From Rhodobacterales bacterium (lineage in GTDB: Bacteria; Pseudomonadota; Alphaproteobacteria; Rhodobacterales; Rhodobacteraceae): a DNA stretch of 18,752 nt. The stretch lies in contig JAACVA010000213.1 of NCBI GenBank assembly GCA_009992615.1, forward strand, positions 1 through 18,752, written 5' to 3'. The notes under the pieces are model-generated. The model was given only the letters and a program-made list of their open reading frames with translations, ran no database searches and had not been told where the DNA came from. The translations under genes were made by a program, and so were the position numbers. Below, one piece after another: positions 1 through 5,511 of the stretch; within the stretch, counting starts at the first letter, position 1, and each line of letters starts with the position of its first letter.

Positions 1-368
1 AACGCGCCGTGGGTGCCCCAGGCGCACAGCACGGCATCGGCCCACAGCGCGGCCTCGCGGATCGCGGCATCGTTGGCCAGGCCCACGGGTTCGGGCGCGG
101 CGCGCATTCCCTTCGGGTCGGTGTCGCGCCAGGCAAAGATGTTGGTGACGCGGAACGCGCCATAGCCCAGCACCCGCGCGCGGCGTTCACAGCGTTCGAC
201 GGTGGGGTCGTTCTGCACTTCGGTGGCGGTGGACGGGTTCAGCATCACGAAGGTGATCTTCGGCCCTGTCCCGTCCCACACCCGCATCAGATCATAGCGA
301 TAGTGTTCGCAGGGCGAATAGGTGGCGATGCTGGCGGCGTCGCCTTTCAGGTGCTGCCGGACGATCAC
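1..368 (-). CDS. DUF1643 domain-containing protein (3' end outside window)
   Basis: The frame opens with GTG at 368-366, which overlaps the truB stop codon (GTGA), and stays open to the left edge, so about 122 residues are visible and the C-terminus is missing. The visible protein has the DUF1643 signature: MLNPSTA at residues 42-48, then NDPTVERC at 53-60, then a GYG...VTNIFAWRDTDP stretch. No signal peptide or membrane segment is seen. The biochemical role of the family is not established, and I do not assign one. The overlap with truB implies translational coupling at the end of the rbfA-DUF2233-truB operon. I chose GTG because no ATG precedes the conserved block in this frame and because the overlap geometry is typical of coupled genes. 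The family call is good; the function is unknown. Confidence 0.85.
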   Translation of the reverse strand, partial: MIVRQHLKGDAASIATYSPCEHYRYDLMRVWDGTGPKITFVMLNPSTATEVQNDPTVERCERRARVLGYGAFRVTNIFAWRDTDPKGMRAAPEPVGLANDAAIREAALWADAVLCAWGTHGA

Positions 369-1267
369 GCCGCGAAAACGCGGCTGGGATGCAATTCGCC
401 CGCACGATAGATGCCCACGGCCACGGCGCGGCCTTCAAGGCTGGCCCAGGCCTCGTCGCCATATTCGGCGTCGGACGACATCACCATGCCGGGGTTGCCG
501 TTGCGCAGTTTCGCAGCGCCCTCTGGGGTGCAGCGCACCTCGGGCAGATCCTCAAGCCCCTGTTCCAAGGGACGCAGCCAGGTGTCCAGCGCGGGGGTAT
601 GCGCCAATTGCTCCAACAGCTCCAGCGACAGGCCGTCATCGGCCTCGAACGGCCCCGACCAGACCCGGCGCAACGACACGACGTGACCGTAGCAGCCCAG
701 CGCCGCCCCCAGATCGCGTGCGATCGACCGGACATAACCGCCTTTGCCACACACCATCTCAAGCTCGACATGATCAGGATCGGGGCGCGACAGGAAGTTC
801 AGCTCTTCGACAAACAGCGGACGCGCGGCGATTTGCATCGTTTCACCGTCGCGGGCACGTTTATAGGCACGCTCGCCGTCGATTTTCACGGCGGAAAACT
901 GCGGCGGCACCTGCATGATGTCACCGGTCAGCGGCAGAAGGGCCTTGATGATTTGCCCATCGGTGGGCCGCAAATCGGATTGCGCGATCACCTCGCCTTC
1001 GGCGTCGTCGGTGTTGGTGGCCTGGCCCAGACGCACGGTGAACCGATAGGCCTTCATCGCGTCGGTGATGTAGGGCACGGTTTTCGTCGCCTCGCCCAGG
1101 GCGACCGCCAGAACGCCGGTGGCGTCCGGGTCAAGTGTGCCGGCATGGCCCGCCTTTTTCGCGTCGAACGCCCAGCGCACCTTGTTGACCACGGCGGTTG
1201 ACGTCAGCCCCGCCGGTTTGTCGATCACCACCCAGCCCGAAATGTCGCGACCTTTGCGTTTGCCCAT
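365..1267 (-). CDS. truB: tRNA pseudouridine(55) synthase TruB
   Basis: TruB converts uridine 55 in the T-loop of most tRNAs to pseudouridine and acts in the cytoplasm. The 300-residue product has the usual family length. The N-terminus carries the WVVIDKPAGLTS block. The catalytic motif follows as HAGTLDPDATG at residues 41-51, with Asp46 as the expected catalytic aspartate. QVPPQFSAVKIDGERAYKRAR and the GGYVRSIARDLG block complete the catalytic domain, and a PUA-like C-terminal region ends the protein. An AAGGAA Shine-Dalgarno sequence at 1276-1281 supports the ATG. It lies 54 bp downstream of the DUF2233 gene, with a GC-rich hairpin in the gap, and it overlaps the DUF1643 gene. Pairing of rbfA and truB in one operon is common in proteobacteria. 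The identification is secure. Confidence 0.97.
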   Translation of the reverse strand: MGKRKGRDISGWVVIDKPAGLTSTAVVNKVRWAFDAKKAGHAGTLDPDATGVLAVALGEATKTVPYITDAMKAYRFTVRLGQATNTDDAEGEVIAQSDLRPTDGQIIKALLPLTGDIMQVPPQFSAVKIDGERAYKRARDGETMQIAARPLFVEELNFLSRPDPDHVELEMVCGKGGYVRSIARDLGAALGCYGHVVSLRRVWSGPFEADDGLSLELLEQLAHTPALDTWLRPLEQGLEDLPEVRCTPEGAAKLRNGNPGMVMSSDAEYGDEAWASLEGRAVAVGIYRAGELHPSRVFAA

Positions 1268-1289
1268 GCCCTGTGTTCCTTCATTGCCA

Positions 1290-1315
1290 GCGCCGGGGCG
1301 TACAGCGCCCGGCGC
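1290..1315. other. GC-rich intercistronic hairpin between the DUF2233 gene and truB
   Basis: Bases 1290-1297 (GCGCCGGG) are perfectly complementary to 1308-1315 (CCCGGCGC), with a 10-base loop. There is no T-run on either side, so it is a poor intrinsic terminator. In the minus-strand transcript it would sit directly upstream of the truB ribosome binding site. An RNA-stability or processing element is possible, but this is inference. Confidence 0.4.
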
Positions 1316-1321
1316 GATTGG

Positions 1322-2059
1322 TCAATTCATCGGTTGCACGGTGCCCAGAATTGGGCCCATCGGAAACCCGCCATCGTTGCGCCCCAGGTGCGGCGCGTAC
1401 AGGCGTGAAACATTGCCGTCGAGATACAGCGCGTTGGGTGTGTTGAACGCATCGCGAAACAGCCGTCCGAACTGGTGAAAGTTTACGGCGCGGTCGGAAA
1501 TCGCGATCACCACCTCGCGCCCGTCCGCCGACACGCCCACCCCGTTGCGGATGTAACGCGATGTGCCCTCCGCAAGAAACCGGGGGTGCAGCGCGCCGTC
1601 AATCACCAGCATCGGGCCGGATTGCGTGGCATGATCGCATTTGGCGGGTGATTCGGCAAAGCTGCGGCTTTCGATCACCGCCGCGCTTGCCCCGGTGATG
1701 CAGAACACCCCGTTGGGCAACAGGCCAAAGTTGCCCGGCCCATCGGCGGTGACAACGCGCATGTGCTGATCGCCATCCTCGATGTACAAGCCCACCGGCG
1801 CGCGGTCGGCGTGGTACATGCCCGCGTTCATCGCCACGCCAAGCGTCTTGCCCTCGGCGTTCAGGGCGCGTTCGATGTTTCGAAAGCTGCCGTAGGGTTT
1901 GCCTGTTTCATCGCGCAGCCAGAGGCGCAGGGGGTCTTTGGCCATGTCGATACGACAATAGGTGAACGGAGCGCCGTCAAAGTCGATCTTGTCACAGACG
2001 GGCGCTGCCTGCGCCGCCAGCGGCCACAAAAGCAGCAGCGCCAGCAGTCGTGCCATCAT
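1322..2059 (-). CDS. exported phosphodiester glycosidase family (DUF2233/NAGPA-like) protein
   Basis: The 245-residue protein begins with a hydrophobic signal peptide (about residues 1-19, ending AQA), so export to the periplasm is likely. The mature part carries the conserved blocks of the phosphodiester glycosidase (NAGPA/DUF2233) fold: NAGMY at 78-82, PNGVF at 115-119, QSGPML at 146-151, RNGVGV at 171-176 and LYLDGNVSRLYAP at 211-223. Characterised relatives cleave GlcNAc-phosphodiester links, such as the uncovering enzyme of mammalian lysosomes; the substrate of bacterial DUF2233 members is mostly unknown. The first ATG (2059) overlaps the rbfA stop (ATGA), so it is probably translationally coupled; a second ATG directly follows. 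Its place between rbfA and truB does not point to an RNA role, given the signal peptide. The family call is firm and the substrate unknown. Confidence 0.9.
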   Translation of the reverse strand: MMARLLALLLLWPLAAQAAPVCDKIDFDGAPFTYCRIDMAKDPLRLWLRDETGKPYGSFRNIERALNAEGKTLGVAMNAGMYHADRAPVGLYIEDGDQHMRVVTADGPGNFGLLPNGVFCITGASAAVIESRSFAESPAKCDHATQSGPMLVIDGALHPRFLAEGTSRYIRNGVGVSADGREVVIAISDRAVNFHQFGRLFRDAFNTPNALYLDGNVSRLYAPHLGRNDGGFPMGPILGTVQPMN

Positions 2060-2466
2060 GCGTCATCCTTGGGGGTGTCAAGATCGCGCTTCACCTCGTC
2101 GCGCTCCAACAGGGCGCGGGTCTGGTCCATCCGGTCGAAGGTGTCGTCGATCAGGAACCGCAGTTCGGGCGAATTGCGCAGCGTCATTTCGCGGTTCAGC
2201 GCCCGCCGCAATTCGAACGCGTTGCGCTTCAGCGCCTGGATCGCCTGTTCCTTGCCCTTGCCGCCCAGCGGCAGGACAAACACGGTGGCCACCCGCAGAT
2301 CCGGCGATGTGCGCACCTCGGATACGGTGATCGACATGCGGTTCAACTCAGGGTCGTGGATTGCCCCCTGGGTCAGCAGATCGGACAAAATGCGCCGGAT
2401 CAGTTCGCCCACGCGAAGCTGCCGTTGCGAGGGGCCCGCGCCCCCGGGAAATCGTTTGTTCGCCAT
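2056..2466 (-). CDS. rbfA: 30S ribosome-binding factor A
   Basis: RbfA binds free 30S subunits near the 5' helix of 16S rRNA and is needed for late small-subunit maturation and cold adaptation. The product has 136 residues, normal for the family, with a single KH-like domain. Recognisable pieces are the N-terminal QRQLRVGELIRRILSDLL helix, the strand around ITVSEVRTSPDLRVATVFV, and the C-terminal PELRFLIDDTFDR segment. It is the first gene of the minus-strand operon and is divergent from dapB. The start at 2466 has only a weak AGG upstream. The best -10-like hexamer ends 6 bases before the ATG, so the transcript may have almost no leader. Confidence 0.96.
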   Translation of the reverse strand: MANKRFPGGAGPSQRQLRVGELIRRILSDLLTQGAIHDPELNRMSITVSEVRTSPDLRVATVFVLPLGGKGKEQAIQALKRNAFELRRALNREMTLRNSPELRFLIDDTFDRMDQTRALLERDEVKRDLDTPKDDA

Positions 2467-2472
2467 ATGCCT

Positions 2473-2501
2473 GATCTAGGCGCGATCGGGCCCCCGTGCA
2501 A
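2473..2501 (-). promoter_or_regulatory. candidate sigma-70-like promoter of the rbfA operon
   Basis: On the minus strand TTGCAC (2501-2496) and TAGATC (2478-2473) are separated by 17 bases. The -35 lies inside the tandem-repeat copy nearest rbfA. The start point would fall at or next to the rbfA ATG. The hexamer matches are modest. Confidence 0.4.
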
Positions 2502-2525
2502 CACCCGTGCAACACCCGTGCAACA
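2493..2525. repeat. three perfect 11-bp tandem repeats in the rbfA/dapB divergent region
   Basis: The unit CCCGTGCAACA occurs three times without mismatch or gap, at 2493-2503, 2504-2514 and 2515-2525. Read on the minus strand each copy contains TTGCAC, a -35-like hexamer. The period is close to one helical turn, so the copies lie on one face of the DNA. The array ends 62 bp before dapB and lies 27 bp upstream of the rbfA start. It could be an operator, a slippage-prone promoter spacer, or a neutral duplication. Confidence 0.95.
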
Positions 2526-2586
2526 AGGGCTTTGCGCCGCGCGGGGGCTGGGCTAGACCGGGCGCAGCGTCGGACAGGGGGGCACC

Positions 2587-3399
2587 ATGGCGAAAACCAC
2601 AGGAATTGCGATCACCGGCGTGTCGGGGCGCATGGGGCAAATGTTGGCCCGGATGGTGGCCGACAGTGACGCCCTGCACCTTGCCGCTGCGCTGGAACGC
2701 CCCGAACATCCTTGGCTGGGCCGTGATCTGGGGGTGGCGCTGGGCGGGGTCGACACCGGCGTGATCGTCACTGACGATGCGGCGGCGGTCTTTGCGGTGG
2801 TGGATGCGGTGGTGGATTTCACCGCCCCCGCGGCCTCGGTCGGCTTTGCGTCTCTGGCGGGGCAGGCGGGCATCGTGCACGTCATCGGCACCACCGGCCT
2901 GAGCGAGGATGACATCGCCGCCATCGACATCGCCGCGCAGGTCACCCCGATCATCCGCGCCGGCAACATGAGCCTGGGGGTCAACCTGTTGACACAACTC
3001 GTGAAACAGGTCGCCGCCGCGTTGGACGAAAGTTATGACATCGAAGTGATCGAGGCGCACCATCGCCACAAGGTCGACGCGCCATCAGGCACCGCGCTGA
3101 TGCTTGGGCAGGCGGCGGCGGACGGGCGGTGTGTGGCGCTGAGCGATGTGGCGGACCGGGGCCGCGACGGTATCACCGGCCCGCGCAAAACCGGCGCCAT
3201 CGGGTTTTCCGCGATCCGGGGGGGCGACATCATCGGTGAACACGACGTGATGTTCGCTGCGGCGGGCGAAATCATCACCCTCAGCCATCGTGCCACAGAT
3301 CGGTCGCTGTTCGCGCGCGGCGCGCTCAAGGCGGCCTTGTGGGGGCAGGGCCAGCCGCCGGGGCACTATGACATGCTGGATGTGCTGGGGCTGAAGTGA
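2587..3399 (+). CDS. dapB: 4-hydroxy-tetrahydrodipicolinate reductase
   Basis: DapB reduces 4-hydroxy-tetrahydrodipicolinate to tetrahydrodipicolinate with NAD(P)H, in the diaminopimelate branch that feeds peptidoglycan and lysine. The protein has 270 residues, a normal length. The N-terminal dinucleotide-binding loop GVSGRMG is at residues 11-17, and a GTTGL segment follows near residue 100. The catalytic block EVIEAHHRHKVDAPSGTA starts at Glu153, placing the conserved histidines at 158-159 and the lysine at 162. The start has a purine-rich AGGGGGG upstream. It is divergent from rbfA. The bases of its stop codon overlap a TGATCC hexamer that could be the -35 of a promoter for the next gene. 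Confidence 0.97.
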   Translation: MAKTTGIAITGVSGRMGQMLARMVADSDALHLAAALERPEHPWLGRDLGVALGGVDTGVIVTDDAAAVFAVVDAVVDFTAPAASVGFASLAGQAGIVHVIGTTGLSEDDIAAIDIAAQVTPIIRAGNMSLGVNLLTQLVKQVAAALDESYDIEVIEAHHRHKVDAPSGTALMLGQAAADGRCVALSDVADRGRDGITGPRKTGAIGFSAIRGGDIIGEHDVMFAAAGEIITLSHRATDRSLFARGALKAALWGQGQPPGHYDMLDVLGLK

Positions 3400-3426
3400 T
3401 CCGAACCGGCCCTTGCCGGGTATAGG
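3397..3426 (+). promoter_or_regulatory. candidate ECF (RpoE-like) promoter before the small exported protein gene
   Basis: TGATCC (3397-3402) and TATAGG (3421-3426) are separated by 18 bases. This is the same -35 hexamer and spacing as the candidate upstream of rpoE in this window. From memory, Rhodobacter sphaeroides RpoE promoters have a TGATCC-type -35 and a TAAG-type -10, so the -10 here is imperfect. The spacer also holds a short CCGGC/GCCGG hairpin (3406-3419). Confidence 0.25.
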
Positions 3427-3449
3427 TTACGACAGCCCCAGTGACAGGC

Positions 3450-3453
3450 GGAG
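3450..3453 (+). promoter_or_regulatory. ribosome binding site fixing the start of the small exported protein
   Basis: GGAG stands 7 bases before ATG 3461 and decides for this start over the upstream in-frame ATG at 3413. Confidence 0.65.
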
Positions 3454-3460
3454 CCGACAT

Positions 3461-3826
3461 ATGACGATTTGTTCAAATATCCTTGCGACCGCCACCGTTG
3501 TGGTGACGCTGGGCACCTCGGCGGTCGCCCAGGGGTTTCAGGTGGTAACCGACGAAACACGCTTTGTTCAGCTGGTGGATGGGCGACAATTGACGCGCCT
3601 TGGAATCCAGCTCAATGTTTCGCCCAATGGCGGTATTCAGGGCCGCGCCTTCGGCATGAAGGTTACAGGCTCGTGGACTTGGCAAGGCAACTATTTTTGC
3701 CGCGAAATGTCCTATGGCGCATCATCGCTGCCAATGAATTGCCAAGAGGTATTGCTCAGCGGGGATACCATCCGCTTTGTCGCCGACCAAGGCACAGGTG
3801 ACAGCGCCGATTTGCGTCTGCGCTGA
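3461..3826 (+). CDS. small exported protein of unknown function (Rhodobacteraceae family, adjacent to dapB)
   Basis: The product is 121 residues starting at ATG 3461, chosen because GGAG at 3450-3453 lies 7 bases upstream and because a signal peptide begins there; an in-frame ATG at 3413 would put 16 polar residues before it. The signal peptide covers about residues 1-23 and ends AVA before Gln24. The mature part of about 98 residues has a GIQLNVSPNGGIQGRAFG segment, a VTGSWTWQGNYFCRE segment and a C-terminal IRFVADQGTGDSADLRL segment. Cys80 and Cys94 could form a disulfide in the periplasm. It has no Rossmann motif and is not a reductase. From memory, similar small proteins in this family have been named dihydrodipicolinate reductase in databases, probably copied from the neighbouring dapB. 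No function can be assigned. Confidence 0.85.
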   Translation: MTICSNILATATVVVTLGTSAVAQGFQVVTDETRFVQLVDGRQLTRLGIQLNVSPNGGIQGRAFGMKVTGSWTWQGNYFCREMSYGASSLPMNCQEVLLSGDTIRFVADQGTGDSADLRLR

Positions 3827-3835
3827 CCCACTCGG

Positions 3836-4009
3836 TCAGAAATCTATGGCGATACCCTTTTTCTCCCAATCGCCAAAGCGCACAGGTTCGGGCCCGTTGC
3901 GCCCGCCCAGTTCAGCAGGCAGGTCCAGTGGCCTGGCCTTGGCGCGGCGTTCTTCCGCCTCGGCCAATGCGCGGCGGGCGGCGGGGGGCAGATCGGGCTG
4001 GTCGGTCAT
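3836..4009 (-). CDS. DUF1674 protein (SdhAF4-like succinate dehydrogenase assembly factor)
   Basis: The gene encodes 57 residues ending in the family signature AELGGRNGPEPVRFGDWEKKGIAIDF (about residues 32-57), which is close to the C-terminus of eukaryotic SDHAF4. The N-terminal half is Ala/Glu/Arg-rich and looks helical or disordered. SDHAF4 binds flavinated SdhA and helps its assembly into complex II; the same role in bacteria is inferred from similarity. The ATG at 4009 was chosen because the frame further upstream runs antisense through rsmB and is not coding, and because a promoter-like sequence lies just upstream. It converges on the small exported protein gene with only 9 bp between the stops and diverges from rsmB. 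Confidence 0.85.
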   Translation of the reverse strand: MTDQPDLPPAARRALAEAEERRAKARPLDLPAELGGRNGPEPVRFGDWEKKGIAIDF

Positions 4010-4044
4010 GGCGGTCTCTTGTCGGTTGTTCTGGGACTTGCCTT

Positions 4045-4072
4045 GATATACGCCGCGCGTCAGCGTTCTCAA
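4045..4072 (-). promoter_or_regulatory. candidate sigma-70 promoter for the DUF1674 gene
   Basis: On the minus strand TTGAGA (4072-4067) and TATATC (4050-4045) are 16 bases apart. The start point would be near 4038, giving a leader of about 29 bases to the ATG at 4009. This is the best sigma-70-like match I found in the window. Confidence 0.5.
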
Positions 4073-4090
4073 CCCGGCAAAGGACAGATC

Positions 4091-5356
4091 ATGGCCAATT
4101 CCCCCGATGCGCCCCGCGCCGCGGCCCTGACCCTGCTGATGGGGGTGACAGAGGATCACCGCCTGCTGTCCGAACTCTTGCCCCGGGTCATGTCCCCACT
4201 GGCCCCTGCCGATCGGGCCCGGGCCCAGCGTCTGGCCACCGGCACCCTGCGCTGGATGGATCGGGCCGACCGCGCCTTGGGTCCGTTCCTGCGGATGAAA
4301 CCCTGGCCGCGCACCCACAATGCCCTGCGCCTTGCCCTTTACGAGATATTCGTCGAAGGCGCGGCTGATCATGGCGCGGTGAACGCTGCTGTAGATCTGG
4401 TGCGCGCCGCGCCGGACACGGCGCCGCAGGCGGGGTTGGCCAATGCCGTGTTGCGCAACGTGATCCGCAAGGGCGGATGGGACGCCCTGCCGCTGCCGCG
4501 TCTTCCCAAATGGCTGCGTAAACCCCTGATCGACGATTTCGGCAAGGACCGCGTTCTGGCGATGGAGGCCGCCTTTGCCAAGGGCGCCGCCACCGACCTC
4601 ACGCCGAAGGATGGCGATGCCACGGCTCTTGCCGCGCGCCTGGACGGGCTCGTCCTGCCCACAGGCTCGGTCCGGCTGGCCGGGGCGGGCCAGGTCTCGG
4701 CGCTGCCCGGCTACGACACCGGTGATTGGTGGGTGCAGGATGCCGCCGCCGCCTTGCCGGTCCGCCTGCTGAACGCGCAACCCGGCGAACGGGTGCTTGA
4801 TCTGTGTGCCGCGCCGGGCGGCAAGACGATGCAACTGTCCGCCACCGGTGCCGATGTCACCGCGCTGGACAATTCCGAACCACGCATGGCGCGGCTGCAC
4901 GAAAACCTCGCCCGCACCGGCCTGACCGCCCACACCCTTGTGGCCGATGCCCTGACCTTTGCCGCAGATATGCCTTTTGATGCGATTCTGCTTGATGCGC
5001 CCTGTTCGGCCACCGGCACCATCCGTCGCCATCCCGATCTGCCACAGGCCAAGGACGGCAGCGAATTTCCCGCTTTGTTCAAACTGCAATCCGGCATGAT
5101 CGACGCCGCCTTGCGCCTGTTGAAGCCCGGTGGACGGTTGGTCTATTGCACCTGCTCGCTGTTGATCGACGAAGGTGAAGAACAGGTGCGCGATGCCTGT
5201 GCGCGCCACCCCGGCCTGGCCCTCTGCGCGCTTGACCATCCCGCGATCGAGGACCGCTGGCGCGTTCCCGAAGGTCTGCGCATCACCCCCGACCAATGGC
5301 CCGACCTCGGCCATCTCGACGGCTTCTTCATAACCGCCCTGCGCAAACCCGGCTGA
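4091..5356 (+). CDS. rsmB: 16S rRNA m5C methyltransferase, RsmB/NOP2 family
   Basis: This class makes 5-methylcytosine in rRNA (C967 of 16S rRNA for RsmB) from SAM. The product has 421 residues: an N-terminal NusB-like RNA-binding domain (about 1-140), then a Rossmann methyltransferase. The SAM-binding motif LDLCAAPGGKT begins at residue 236. Motif IV is DAPCSATGT with Cys305, and motif VI is VYCTCSL with Cys355, the expected nucleophile; both cysteines of the two-cysteine mechanism are present. I chose ATG 4091 because AAAGGA lies upstream and homology starts there, rather than at the ATG at 4019. In this family the methyltransferase precedes a heparinase-like gene and purH. RsmB is the likeliest assignment, but another RNA m5C methyltransferase of the same superfamily cannot be excluded by eye. 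Confidence 0.9.
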   Translation: MANSPDAPRAAALTLLMGVTEDHRLLSELLPRVMSPLAPADRARAQRLATGTLRWMDRADRALGPFLRMKPWPRTHNALRLALYEIFVEGAADHGAVNAAVDLVRAAPDTAPQAGLANAVLRNVIRKGGWDALPLPRLPKWLRKPLIDDFGKDRVLAMEAAFAKGAATDLTPKDGDATALAARLDGLVLPTGSVRLAGAGQVSALPGYDTGDWWVQDAAAALPVRLLNAQPGERVLDLCAAPGGKTMQLSATGADVTALDNSEPRMARLHENLARTGLTAHTLVADALTFAADMPFDAILLDAPCSATGTIRRHPDLPQAKDGSEFPALFKLQSGMIDAALRLLKPGGRLVYCTCSLLIDEGEEQVRDACARHPGLALCALDHPAIEDRWRVPEGLRITPDQWPDLGHLDGFFITALRKPG

Positions 5357-5361
5357 CCGCC

Positions 5362-5411
5362 CCTCTCTTTCTTGCCTGAAATACCTCGGGGTCCGGGGCA
5401 GCGCCCCGGGG
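5362..5411 (-). repeat. intergenic repeat element with hairpin, copy 1
   Basis: Read on the minus strand, 5384-5365 gives GTATTTCAGGCAAGAAAGAG, which matches 16 of 20 bases of the sequence after rmuC (15844-15863). Next to it, CCGGGGC (5393-5399) pairs with GCCCCGG (5403-5409) around a 3-base loop. I recall this combination as a frequent intergenic element in Rhodobacteraceae genomes. It sits directly after rsmB and may help end its transcript, but there is no proper T-run. Confidence 0.55.
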
Positions 5412-5511
5412 TTTGGCCAAAGCTGATCAGTTTTGCGATGACACACCGCCCGCTGCGGCGTATGCTGACCACAACTACAGACCCCGCAGCACGGCGAGGC
5501 AAGACAGGCAC

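Noticed and set aside
1290..1315. The strong hairpin before truB as an intrinsic terminator
   Set aside because: It has no following T-run in either direction and lies inside an apparent operon.
4026..4052. TTGTTC-N15-TATACG as an rsmB promoter
   Set aside because: The spacer is too short, and the same TATA stretch fits better as the -10 of the opposing DUF1674 promoter.
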